Part shown: in pieces, positions 23,697 through 31,798 of the stretch
Numbering within the stretch: the first letter of the stretch is position 1
How the letters are laid out: each line of letters starts with the position of its first letter
Source: Chitinophagales bacterium
GTDB lineage: Bacteria; Bacteroidota; Bacteroidia; Chitinophagales; UBA2359
Length of the DNA stretch: 46,871 nucleotides
Reading direction: 5' to 3'
NCBI GenBank assembly: GCA_020629005.1
Contig: JAHDEE010000020.1
Location: 1 to 46,871, forward strand
Made by a program: the position numbers and the translations under genes
The notes under the pieces: generated by a model
The model's input: the letters and a program-made list of their open reading frames with translations, nothing else
Told to the model about the DNA's origin: nothing
Database searches by the model: none

Positions 23697-24653
23697 ATGG
23701 GCAAAGTATTGGCTTCAATCATCACTGCAATAGCAGTGTTTGGCTTCTTTTTTCTATTCAGCAGCAATGTGGGCAACAATGGAGCATCTGCTCCCCACAC
23801 GAAATCCAATACGGAATCGGGGCATACAACTTCTACAGGCAGTACAGCAGATGGCACTCATTGCCATCAGCATATCAATCAGCCTCCAATACCGGCGCAG
23901 GTCACTTTTGCCGGCGAGTCCGTGCCCCTGCATGTATTCGATGTGCGGGAACGTCTGGATCGCGAGCTATTGGTCAACACCTACTTTCACAGCAAGACCA
24001 TGCACACGCTGAAACTCGCCAACAGAATCTTCAAAGATATCGAACCGATTCTGGCGGAGATGGGTGTACCCGATGATCTCAAGTATGTAGCAATGGCAGA
24101 AAGTGGCTTGCTCAACGCAGTCAGCCCCGCCAATGCAAAGGGTATCTGGCAGTTCGTCAAATCATCCGCCCAAGAGTACGGACTGGAGGTTTCTTCTGAT
24201 GTGGATGAGCGCTATCACCTCAAAAAATCCACCAGAGCCGCTGCCAAGTACTTTCGCAAAGCCCACAACAAATTCGGTTCCTGGGCCATGGCCCTTGGCT
24301 CCTACAATATGGGCATGAGCGGCATCGGCAAGCAAGCCGCCAATCAAAAAGAAGATAACTACTACGACCTCTATCTGAATCACGAAACTTCTCGCTATGT
24401 GTTTCGAGTACTGGCTTTCAAGCTGATCACAGAAAATCCGGACAAATATGGCTTCTACCTCGACGACAGCGATCTCTATCCTCTTCTTCCCTCCTACAAA
24501 GTCGAAGTTGACCACATCGCCAATATCGCCGATTTCGCCAAGCAAAACGGCACCAACTACAAGACGCTGAAACTGTTCAACCCCTGGCTGCGTTCGACAG
24601 CTCTGGCAAAACGCAAGTCTGGTAAAGCCTACATTCTCGACATGCCGAGTTAG
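23697..24653 (+). CDS. Membrane-anchored lytic transglycosylase (MltD/Slt type)
   Basis: 318 residues. N-terminal anchor (VLASIITAIAVFGFFFLF), a polar linker, then an SLT domain: LKYVAMAESGLLNAVSPANA has the catalytic glutamate in the family's ES motif, with AKGIWQFVKSSAQEYGL and ALGSYNMGMSG following. It cleaves peptidoglycan glycan strands to 1,6-anhydro-muropeptides in the periplasm. It has no LysM domain, unlike the second transglycosylase at 37.5 kb. A near -7 element TATCTTTA lies about 60 bp upstream. Confidence 0.9.
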   Translation: MGKVLASIITAIAVFGFFFLFSSNVGNNGASAPHTKSNTESGHTTSTGSTADGTHCHQHINQPPIPAQVTFAGESVPLHVFDVRERLDRELLVNTYFHSKTMHTLKLANRIFKDIEPILAEMGVPDDLKYVAMAESGLLNAVSPANAKGIWQFVKSSAQEYGLEVSSDVDERYHLKKSTRAAAKYFRKAHNKFGSWAMALGSYNMGMSGIGKQAANQKEDNYYDLYLNHETSRYVFRVLAFKLITENPDKYGFYLDDSDLYPLLPSYKVEVDHIANIADFAKQNGTNYKTLKLFNPWLRSTALAKRKSGKAYILDMPS

Positions 24654-24845
24654 TCGGCAAATTGGGCAAAGGCTGAAGTTTCGAGAGCAAGGAGAAAAGA
24701 GAAAAGAGCAATTTTACTGCTGCAAACTTCTTACGATCATCTACTCGGGTTTTCTGACCAAACCTATGTGGCTGACATGCACTGAAGCGACTTACCAAAC
24801 AATCATGCTTTGCCTGGAAAGTGCTCCTTTTTCGTAGAATGTTTT

Positions 24846-25026
24846 GGAGCGAAACGTTGAAAGAACGGGGAAACTGCAGTCCCGTGCTCCGTTCCAATGC
24901 TGGCACTGCGGGCCTGCTCCTGCATGGCTGCTGGCATCTCTACGGCAAGCTCCGAGCTACCATCAGCCAGCAGTCGCCACGGCCCTCAGCACCAGCATTT
25001 CCTCTTCGCCCGGGGCTATTTGGCTA
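24846..25026 (-). repeat. Structured intergenic repeat, copy C
   Basis: On the minus strand it begins with GCCAAATAGCCCCGG and ends with TTCGCTCC (24846-24853 as GGAGCGAA). Outer stem: 24981-24999 with 24896-24914; inner stem 24960-24968 with 24926-24934 (one mismatch). Over the 104-bp core it differs from copy A at seven positions; four of these are two double substitutions that keep outer-stem pairing (G-C to C-G and C-G to T-A). The 5' flank (GCGTAGGAGAGAC) resembles that of copy B, so the element may extend to about 25042. It occupies the 547-bp gap 24654-25201; the remainder is AT-rich without visible genes. Confidence 0.75.
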
Positions 25027-25201
25027 GGTCTCTCCTACGCTTTGGACATCTGAAATTGTAGATGAATGCATTAGATTGAATTTTACTATTTTAGACACTA
25101 TCTAAACGATTCTTTCTGGGAGGTTGTTTCTGAGAGAAGTACGAGAATCTTTGCATACTTAGCCACTGGATTTTACCTTGTTGCACAATCTTAGATAAAT
25201 T

Positions 25202-26038
25202 ATGGAAATCGAAAATTGGAGTGATATTGCACCAGCTTTTGTCAAAGTACCGCTAAATGCATACAAGTACAGACATACTTTGCAAAAGTGGTGGAAGCAA
25301 CTGTTGGTATATTCAAGCACTGGAGCTACAAACATTGTGGTGACTGGTAGAGCAAGCGTCGGAAAATCTGTGATGGCCTCCTACTTGTATGGGGAAACAA
25401 ACAGCCTATCCTGGGAGCTTCCAGAAACATCGAAAGATGTGGAATCCAAAGCTTTGACTCTTGGTGATTGGACTAGCATTGTGCGGGTTATTCCTGGCCA
25501 AACGGGAAGAGAGAGATACAGAGGCTTGAACGAGGCCTTTAATTCAAGCAAGAAACTCGAAGGAATCATCTATGTTGTAGATTGGGGTTTTACCGATGTC
25601 CGTGACCATACTGTAAAGACTCAAATGATTGAAAGTGCTGGCATCTCAACTATACAAAACTTGAGAGCATTTAATCTTGAGGCAGAGCTTGAAGATTTTG
25701 CGCTGGTATGCGAAGAGGTAAAGCGAACTTTTGCTCTAGGAAGAGCACCAAGATGGCTCATGATTATTGCCAATAAGGCGGATTTATATTATGCTAAGGA
25801 AGAATTAGACCTTGCTCAGAGGTATTATCATCCTGAGGGAGATAGTAAATTCAGTAAACTGCTGCAAAGTGCAGTAAGTACTGTGGGAGCACAACGATTG
25901 AAATGTGTTTCTTTGCCTCTATGTTCCTTCGAGAGAAATTTAGAGTGGAATGGAAACTTTGTTGAGACGAGAATTGCAGGAGAAGAAAATAGGAAAGCAC
26001 TTAGGATGAATTTCTTCACCAAGATATCAAACCTGTAG
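25202..26038 (+). CDS. Arf/MglA-like small GTPase domain protein
   Basis: 278 residues, no signal. After an N-terminal extension of about 43 residues comes a Ras-like GTPase: G1 GRASVGKS (49-56), PGQTGRERYRG (98-108) as G3, in which PGQ replaces DxxG much as in MglA, and NKAD (191-194) as G4. The C-terminal 70 residues were not recognised. The next gene starts 4 bp after the stop and encodes a two-helix membrane protein, so they form a unit. Base composition is AT-richer than in the neighbours and structured repeats lie on both sides, suggesting transfer. Role unknown; a GTP-controlled membrane effector is a hypothesis. Confidence 0.8.
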   Translation: MEIENWSDIAPAFVKVPLNAYKYRHTLQKWWKQLLVYSSTGATNIVVTGRASVGKSVMASYLYGETNSLSWELPETSKDVESKALTLGDWTSIVRVIPGQTGRERYRGLNEAFNSSKKLEGIIYVVDWGFTDVRDHTVKTQMIESAGISTIQNLRAFNLEAELEDFALVCEEVKRTFALGRAPRWLMIIANKADLYYAKEELDLAQRYYHPEGDSKFSKLLQSAVSTVGAQRLKCVSLPLCSFERNLEWNGNFVETRIAGEENRKALRMNFFTKISNL

Positions 26039-26042
26039 ATGT

Positions 26043-26510
26043 ATGATTTCACGAAAAGAAGAAGCTTCTATACAAGAATTGGAGGGCTTAATTGATCTAG
26101 CGGAGAAGGTTTCTAGCAATATGAATGATATTGAAAGGCAAAATGTTTATGAAATGCCTTTCTTTACTCTTTTTATTGGAATTATTTTAGTTGGGGTAAT
26201 AATTTGCTATAATTTCATAGCGTTCAGGAGGGAGTATATAGATTTGGCTGCCCTTCTCCTTTCTGTAGGAATCCTATGCTTCGCTTTTGGTATTGCTGCA
26301 TTGCAGTACTTGAAGACTACATCTAGGAAAAACACACAGCTTCTGGAAGAAGGCTCTATTCTCGGAGACTTATTGGACAAGATACACCATTATAAAGAGT
26401 TAGTGTATACCACTACAGATGTAAGTACCTTAAAGAAAGCGACTGTTGAAATGCGCCTGAGAAGAATAGCCTTTCGAGTAGATCAACAAGGCGGATCGTA
26501 TAAAACATGA
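26043..26510 (+). CDS. Two-helix membrane protein partnered with the GTPase
   Basis: 155 residues: a charged N-terminal helix (1-38), two membrane helices (about 40-60, FFTLFIGIILVGVIICYNF, and 67-90, DLAALLLSVGILCFAFGI), then a long charged cytoplasmic helix region. Not recognised as a named family; the layout is similar to SLATT-type two-helix effectors of conflict systems, but no sequence motif confirms that. Its start is 4 bp after the GTPase stop, so it is co-transcribed and probably works with it at the membrane. Confidence 0.75.
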   Translation: MISRKEEASIQELEGLIDLAEKVSSNMNDIERQNVYEMPFFTLFIGIILVGVIICYNFIAFRREYIDLAALLLSVGILCFAFGIAALQYLKTTSRKNTQLLEEGSILGDLLDKIHHYKELVYTTTDVSTLKKATVEMRLRRIAFRVDQQGGSYKT

Positions 26511-26597
26511 CCCACTAACTCTAAAACACCTGTGTCACGCTAAAAGACAATTGTATTGTCCGTCCAACTAATACTTGGTGGAGAAATAGACAAGTTC

Positions 26598-26852
26598 TAT
26601 TATGGAGGTTTCGGTGCAAAGAATTAGCAGTCCAAAGACCCTTGCGTGAGGGATAGGAGCGGAACGAGCCGCCGGGGATAGCGTGTGAGGCATGGCTGAT
26701 GGGGGCTCGGAGCTTGCGGAGAGACCACAGCAGCCATAAGCCGAACCGCTAGCCACAAGGTGAGTATTAGCGGATAGCCCGACCCGGAGCGACCGAAACA
26801 GAAGCGCAGCGCCTGTGTAGGGAGCGAAGGGGCACGCCCACCAAAAAAAGTG
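26598..26852 (+). repeat. Divergent structured intergenic repeat, copy D
   Basis: GC-rich non-coding DNA in the 434-bp gap after the membrane-protein gene. It contains GGCTCGGAGCTTGCGGAGAG (26704-26723), the same apical segment as copy B, inside a stem ATGGCTG (26692-26698) with CAGCCAT (26731-26737), a further TAGCG/CGCTA closing pair, and a small CCCT/AGGG hairpin at 26639-26652. A possible 5' end is CGGTGCAAA (26612). The rest differs from copies A-C and E, and it is longer (about 240 bp), so it may be a different subclass. Boundaries are approximate. Confidence 0.55.
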
Positions 26853-26945
26853 CTGCCTGACTAACATGTTTGACATGCTTTGTGCCGGGAGCTGCCTAGA
26901 TTTTTCAATTTAACCGTATCTTCGCGCAAAATAAAATCTAATACG

Positions 26946-27599
26946 ATGAAGCAAATTGTAATACTTTTTCTTGCTTGCTTTCTGCTGGTAGCTTGTAAGG
27001 ATAGTGCTAAAACTGATAAAGCGGCCAAAAAAGAGGTAAAAACGGAGGTAAAGAAGGCTCCTGAGGCAAAAAAAGAGGCTCCGGCCGCAAAGAAGAATGA
27101 TCCAAGAAGCAAGATTGATGTGAATGTGATGAAAAGCAGCATCGCCAACAGCAAATATGTGAAGGATGTGACGGCTGTGATCAGTACCAATAAAGGGGAT
27201 ATCAATCTGGATCTTTATGCTACAAAGACTCCAAAGACGGTATCAAACTTCATACTGTTGGCGCGATCTGGCTATTATGATGGTCTTCTTTTCCACCGTG
27301 TGATTGACAATTTCATGATTCAGGGTGGTTGTCCTGATGGAAATGGCCGTGGAAATCCGGGATACTTTATTGATGATGAGTTTGATGCAAGCCTAAAGCA
27401 TTCTGATCCTGGAATTTTGTCTATGGCAAATGCGGGTCCTAATACCAATGGAAGTCAGTTCTTCATCACACATAAGGCCACGCCTTGGTTGGATGGCAAG
27501 CACAGTGTATTTGGCAAGGTGAAGTCTGATGCTGATATGGCTGTTGTGAACAAGATTAAAGGAAATGATGTGATTAAGGGCATCACGATTAAGGAGTAA
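26946..27599 (+). CDS. Cyclophilin-type peptidyl-prolyl isomerase lipoprotein
   Basis: 217 residues from ATG 26946; the open frame reaches back to 26880 but runs across a -7-like TATCTTCG (26917-26924). Lipoprotein signal [14 protein letters not shown], a lysine/alanine-rich linker, then a cyclophilin domain: [40 protein letters not shown] and [12 protein letters not shown]. Catalytic Arg (FHRVI), Phe and Gln (SQFFI) and Trp are present. Catalyses proline cis-trans isomerisation outside the cytoplasm. Confidence 0.93.
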   Translation: MKQIVILFLACFLLVACKDSAKTDKAAKKEVKTEVKKAPEAKKEAPAAKKNDPRSKIDVNVMKSSIANSKYVKDVTAVISTNKGDINLDLYATKTPKTVSNFILLARSGYYDGLLFHRVIDNFMIQGGCPDGNGRGNPGYFIDDEFDASLKHSDPGILSMANAGPNTNGSQFFITHKATPWLDGKHSVFGKVKSDADMAVVNKIKGNDVIKGITIKE

Positions 27600-27625
27600 T
27601 TCTTTAGAAAACGAAAAGCGAAGAA

Positions 27626-27652
27626 GGCAAACCTGATTGGTTTGCCTTTTTT
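27626..27652 (+). terminator. Terminator of the cyclophilin gene
   Basis: Arms GGCAAACC (27626-27633) and GGTTTGCC (27639-27646) with a 5-base loop, then T6. It ends 20 bp before the next gene's ATG. Confidence 0.85.
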
Positions 27653-27671
27653 GTTTGGTAGCGTAGCTGTT

Positions 27672-28046
27672 ATGAATTTTACGGAAGAGGAGAGTCATCA
27701 GATTGAGCGTGATTGGCAGCGGTTTTTGTATCGGGTCAAGCCCTTTTTCAAGCGTAAGCCGGACTTGCAGACCGTGCTATTTTTGATCGGTGTGCAGGAG
27801 GTGGGTGCTTTGCATCATGAGTTTAGCAAAGAGGAGAAGCAGGATTTGATGCATATAGGTCTGTGCAATCTGCTGATGCGGGAGAAGTACTATCGATTTG
27901 ACGGACGTGATGCCGATGGTTGGCCACACTATTCGAAGCTGAAGGAGGTACCAAATATGGATCTGGGAATTCGAGAAATATGGCTAAAAAGCCTTGCTTT
28001 GGACTATTTTGAGGATTTTGATCGGGGGAATTTTTCGCTTATGTGA
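27672..28046 (+). CDS. Conserved hypothetical protein
   Basis: 124 residues from ATG 27672 (MNFTEEESHQIERDWQRFLY); the frame extends upstream through a TTG, but that lies in the terminator of the preceding gene. Soluble, no signal. Contains FLIGVQEVGALHHEFSKEEK and, later, YYRFDGRDADGWPHYSKLKE. Not recognised beyond the impression of a conserved Bacteroidota protein. It converges with the GbsR gene, with 10 bp between the stops. Confidence 0.75.
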   Translation: MNFTEEESHQIERDWQRFLYRVKPFFKRKPDLQTVLFLIGVQEVGALHHEFSKEEKQDLMHIGLCNLLMREKYYRFDGRDADGWPHYSKLKEVPNMDLGIREIWLKSLALDYFEDFDRGNFSLM

Positions 28047-28056
28047 GCTTTGGTTG

Positions 28057-28560
28057 CTATTTCTTGATAAAGCTCATGAATTGATTGACCATCCAGTGCT
28101 CGTCAGCATCAATCATGGCTTCAAGTGATTTTTCGGCATATTGAGAGAAACGACTGATTTGGCCGACCATGTCCTTGAACGCTTCTGCTTCGGGGCTAAC
28201 CTCGTCCACATCTGATACTTTGTTGAGGACTTTTTCCAATGGCTCTAGCTCTCGTTTCTTGCGCTCCTTCATGATTTGTACGCAAGCCTTCCAGATGTCC
28301 TTTTCTGCGACGAAAAACTCTTTGCGTTCGCCTGGCTTGAGTTCTTTTTCAATCAGTCCCCAGTCAATCAGGCTTCTCAGGTTCATATTGGCATTGCCGC
28401 GGCTGATGTTGAGCTCGTTCATGATTTGTTCGGCAGAAAGGGATTCGGAGGAAATGAGCAGCAAAGCATGTACCTGTGCCATTGTTCGGTTGATTCCCCA
28501 CTTGGAACCCAGGGTTCCCCATGCTTGTATAAACTGTGCTTTTGCTTCTTCCAACTTCAT
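28057..28560 (-). CDS. GbsR/MarR-family transcriptional regulator
   Basis: 167 residues. Winged helix near the N-terminus: INRTMAQVHALLLISSESLS, then AEQIMNELNISRGNANMNLR and SLIDWGLIEKELKPGERKEF, the characteristic GbsR pattern, followed by helical dimerisation segments. It is divergent from the flippase gene, with 49 bp between starts, so that promoter region is a likely target. In Bacillus, GbsR senses choline; no choline genes are here, so the signal is unknown. Confidence 0.88.
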   Translation of the reverse strand: MKLEEAKAQFIQAWGTLGSKWGINRTMAQVHALLLISSESLSAEQIMNELNISRGNANMNLRSLIDWGLIEKELKPGERKEFFVAEKDIWKACVQIMKERKKRELEPLEKVLNKVSDVDEVSPEAEAFKDMVGQISRFSQYAEKSLEAMIDADEHWMVNQFMSFIKK

Positions 28561-28609
28561 TTCCCTAAATTTACCAACATTTCGCCATTAATATCGAAAC
28601 CTCCAGCAA

Positions 28610-30082
28610 TTGAGCCTACTTAAGAAACTCGCTGGCCAGACTGTTGTCTATGGACTCAGCAGTATTGTGGGTCGACTGCTTAACTATCTTTTAGTCCCAC
28701 TATATACCCGCATTTTCCTGACTTCCGAATACGGTGTGGTCACCGAATTATACGGATATGTGGGTTTTCTGATGGTGATTTTCACCTATGGAATGGAGAC
28801 TGCTTTTTTCCGTTATGTAAAAGACGAAGGTCTGTCAAAAGATGCTTCGAGCACAGCACTGAGCAGTTTGCTGCTAAGTACCATAATGCTCGTGTCTTGC
28901 ATGCTTTTATTCTCTGGTTCTATTTCTAACCTAATCAACTATAGTGCTCATCCTGAGTACATCATATGGTTTACACTGATTCTGGGCTTTGATGCACTCT
29001 CCGTCATTCCCTTCGCGCATATAAGATACAAAGAACGGGCTATAAAGTTTGCCCTAATCAAACTTAGCAACATAGGACTAAACATTGGCTTAAATATATT
29101 CTTCTTGATTTTGTGTCCAATGTGGGCTGAAGATTCAGCCTTTATACAGCGCATCTATGATCCCGATATGGGTGTTGGTTATATCTTTATCAGCAATCTG
29201 ATTGCTAGTGCAGCTACCTTATTGTTGCTTTTGCCTGAGATACTGGGCATCCGATTTGGTATTAACCGAGGTCTTCTGAAAAAGATGATCAAATACGCCA
29301 TGCCACTGACCATTGTAGGTTTTGCAGGTATTATCAATGAGATGCTGGATCGTGTCTTGCTCAAGTATTTGTTGCCCTATGATGAAACCACAAACATGTC
29401 GATGCTGGGCATCTACGGAGCCTGTTACAAGTTGTCGATTCTGATGACCTTGTTTATACAGGCATTTCGGTATGCTGCAGAGCCGTTTTTCTTCGCACAA
29501 TCAAATCGGCAAGATGCCAGAGAAATCTATGCGCAGGTGCTCAAGTATTTTGCAGTGATCGGTTTGGGGGTCTTTCTCTTGATCGCCTTATTCCTCGACT
29601 TCTTTAAACACTTTATCGGAGCATCCTACCATGAAGGTTTGGTTGTTGTGCCGATTTTGCTGCTAGCCAACCTTTGTTTGGGCATCTACTATAATCTATC
29701 CATATGGTACAAGCTTACCAACAATACGCTGAAAGGTGCTGCTATTGCTGTTGGTGGGGCAATACTTACGGTAGTGCTAAATCTACTGTTGATACCCAGT
29801 ATCGGATACCTTGGTTCCGCATGGGCTACATTAGCCTGCTACAGTTCGATGGTCTGCGTATCCTACCTGTGGGGAAAGAGACACTATCCAGTACCTTATG
29901 ATTTGGCGTATATAGGGAAGTTTGCGGTTTTGGCGCTGATCGTCTTTGCACTTGATGCTTATCTAAGTTCCCGGATTCATGGAAGCCACGAGATGATGAG
30001 CTATGGCATAAAAGGGGCACTTTTACTGGGTTTTGCTTGCTTTTTTCTGTACACAGAACGTAGTGCCTTTGGCCGCAATTGA
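28610..30082 (+). CDS. Wzx-like polysaccharide flippase (MVF/MATE fold)
   Basis: 490 residues with 12-14 membrane helices. It starts at a TTG: SLLKKLAGQTVVYGLSSIVG and the following GRLLNYLLVPLYTRIF are the usual first residues of Bacteroidota flippases, and no ATG precedes them. Expected to move lipid-linked glycans across the inner membrane for O-antigen, capsule or related polymers. No glycosyltransferase cluster is adjacent, but a sugar nucleotidyltransferase lies 0.7 kb downstream on the same strand. Confidence 0.88.
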   Translation: MSLLKKLAGQTVVYGLSSIVGRLLNYLLVPLYTRIFLTSEYGVVTELYGYVGFLMVIFTYGMETAFFRYVKDEGLSKDASSTALSSLLLSTIMLVSCMLLFSGSISNLINYSAHPEYIIWFTLILGFDALSVIPFAHIRYKERAIKFALIKLSNIGLNIGLNIFFLILCPMWAEDSAFIQRIYDPDMGVGYIFISNLIASAATLLLLLPEILGIRFGINRGLLKKMIKYAMPLTIVGFAGIINEMLDRVLLKYLLPYDETTNMSMLGIYGACYKLSILMTLFIQAFRYAAEPFFFAQSNRQDAREIYAQVLKYFAVIGLGVFLLIALFLDFFKHFIGASYHEGLVVVPILLLANLCLGIYYNLSIWYKLTNNTLKGAAIAVGGAILTVVLNLLLIPSIGYLGSAWATLACYSSMVCVSYLWGKRHYPVPYDLAYIGKFAVLALIVFALDAYLSSRIHGSHEMMSYGIKGALLLGFACFFLYTERSAFGRN

Positions 30083-30304
30083 TGGATAGTCTAAATGGCT
30101 TCGATTGCTGCCACCCTACGTTGCTCGGCGGTCATGTAGCTTTGGTTATACTCCCTACTCGCGCCTTGGCAAGCAAAAAGATAAGCTCACGTAGCCTGTC
30201 CATCAATAAAAGACCCAATGCAGTCGTCCTTGGCTAAAATCTTTCTAGCCTCAGTTGTCGTTTAGCAATAATCCTGTTAGGTCCGTTAAATGTAGATTTC
30301 TCTG

Positions 30305-30312
30305 TACTTTTG
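30305..30312 (+). promoter_or_regulatory. -7 element TACTTTTG directly before dut
   Basis: A perfect TAnnTTTG box ending only 4 bp before the dut ATG at 30317. If used, transcription would start at or within a base or two of the ATG, giving a leaderless mRNA. Confidence 0.55.
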
Positions 30313-30316
30313 CGGC

Positions 30317-30748
30317 ATGAATGTAAAGATCATCAACCATTCGAAAAATGACTTGCCTTCTTACGCCACAGAGGGTTCTGCTGGTATGGATTTGAGGGCT
30401 AATCTGGAACAAGATGTGACCTTGCAGCCGATGCAGCGGGCCATGATCCCAACAGGATTGATTTTGGAGTTACCACAGGGTGTTGAAGCTCAGGTTCGTC
30501 CTAGAAGTGGCTTATCGCTAAAACGCGGTCTTACAGTTGTTAATGCTCCTGGTACGATTGATTCTGACTATCGAGGCTACGTTGGCATACTATTGATCAA
30601 CTTATCGAAAGAACCGCAGATTATACGACATGGTGATCGTGTGGCGCAAATGGTTATTGCGCGTCATGAGAGAGTTGTCTGGGAAAGTGCTGAAGCCGTA
30701 TCAGAGACAGACCGGGGCGATGGAGGATTTGGCAGCACAGGTAACTAA
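30317..30748 (+). CDS. dut: Deoxyuridine 5'-triphosphate nucleotidohydrolase
   Basis: 143 residues, normal for trimeric dUTPase. The five motifs are present: [51 protein letters not shown] and the glycine-rich tail [12 protein letters not shown]. It hydrolyses dUTP to dUMP, keeping uracil out of DNA. First gene of a co-directional run; the nucleotidyltransferase follows 48 bp later. Confidence 0.96.
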   Translation: MNVKIINHSKNDLPSYATEGSAGMDLRANLEQDVTLQPMQRAMIPTGLILELPQGVEAQVRPRSGLSLKRGLTVVNAPGTIDSDYRGYVGILLINLSKEPQIIRHGDRVAQMVIARHERVVWESAEAVSETDRGDGGFGSTGN

Positions 30749-30796
30749 TTCTGTCCGTTAAGAAGTCTTTACTATTACTCAAAATTACCCACCGAG

Positions 30797-31798
30797 ATGA
30801 ATTTAATTATCCCAATGGCAGGACGTGGAAGCAGACTGCGACCACATACCCTTACTATTCCCAAACCACTAATCCCAGTTGCGGGGAAACCGATTGTTCA
30901 GCGTCTTGTTGAAGATATTTCTGCAATTGTAGGCACTCCCTTTGAAAACATCGGTTTCATTATCGGAGACTTCGGCACAGAAGTTGAAGAAAATCTGCTT
31001 AAGATTGCCGAGGAGCTGGGCTCTAAAGGGCACATTTTCCATCAGGATAAGCCATTAGGAACGGCACATGCCGTTTTTTGTGCTGAATCAATTCTGGAAG
31101 GTAAGGTGATCGTCGCTTTTGCTGATACCTTGTTTAAGGCGGATTTCACCGTTGACGATTCTGCAGATGGCGTAATCTGGGTGCAGAAGGTTGAAGATCC
31201 ACGGGCTTTTGGCGTTGTTCAGATGGACGATGATGGCATTATCACGAACTTCGTGGAGAAGCCCCAGGAATTCGTTTCGGATCTTGCCATTATTGGTATT
31301 TACTATCTACACGATGGAAAACAGTTGAAGGAGGAAATTGCCTATTTGATTGACAATGACATTAAGGATAAAGGGGAGTACCAATTGACGAATGCCCTGG
31401 AGAACCTGAAACAGAAAGGCTGGAGGTTTAAGCCTGGGGCAGTAACAGAATGGCTTGATTGTGGCAACAAAGATGCCGTGGTATATACCAATCAGCGGAT
31501 TCTGGAGTTTAATAAAGACCAAAAAATGGTCTCTGAGACCGCAAATCTGGTGAATTCGGTCTTGATTCCACCTTGTTTTGTTGGCCAAAATGCTACTGTT
31601 GTTAATTCCGTAATTGGCCCACATGTGTCGATTGGAAAAGGCAGCACAGTGGAAAATAGTGTAATAAACAACACAGTGATCCAGGAAGATAGTCGGCTTG
31701 AAAACAAGGTCTTAACAAACTCAATGATTGGAAATACTGTTACTATTAATGGAGCTGGCGAATCGCTGAGTTTAGGAGACTTCACAACCATCGGATAA
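30797..31798 (+). CDS. Sugar-1-phosphate nucleotidyltransferase
   Basis: 333 residues. NLIIPMAGRGSRLRPHTLTI followed by PKPLIPVAGKP is the pyrophosphorylase signature with the catalytic Arg and Lys. The nucleotidyltransferase domain occupies about 1-240. The C-terminal 90 residues (VNSVLIPPCFVGQNATVVNS, IGPHVSIGKGSTVENSVINN) form a left-handed beta-helix of hexapeptide repeats, as in GlmU- and GlgC-like enzymes. It makes an NDP-sugar from NTP and sugar-1-phosphate; the exact sugar is not determined. Its stop overlaps the next start by one base. Confidence 0.9.
   Translation: MNLIIPMAGRGSRLRPHTLTIPKPLIPVAGKPIVQRLVEDISAIVGTPFENIGFIIGDFGTEVEENLLKIAEELGSKGHIFHQDKPLGTAHAVFCAESILEGKVIVAFADTLFKADFTVDDSADGVIWVQKVEDPRAFGVVQMDDDGIITNFVEKPQEFVSDLAIIGIYYLHDGKQLKEEIAYLIDNDIKDKGEYQLTNALENLKQKGWRFKPGAVTEWLDCGNKDAVVYTNQRILEFNKDQKMVSETANLVNSVLIPPCFVGQNATVVNSVIGPHVSIGKGSTVENSVINNTVIQEDSRLENKVLTNSMIGNTVTINGAGESLSLGDFTTIG

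Noticed and set aside
24577-25053. Open frames over repeat copy C and the end of the transglycosylase gene
   Set aside because: Explained by GC-rich repeat sequence with few stops; translations are arginine/serine-rich and not conserved between copies.
26568-26876. 102-codon minus-strand frame over repeat copy D
   Set aside because: Same reason: repeat sequence, no start signals, overlaps stems.
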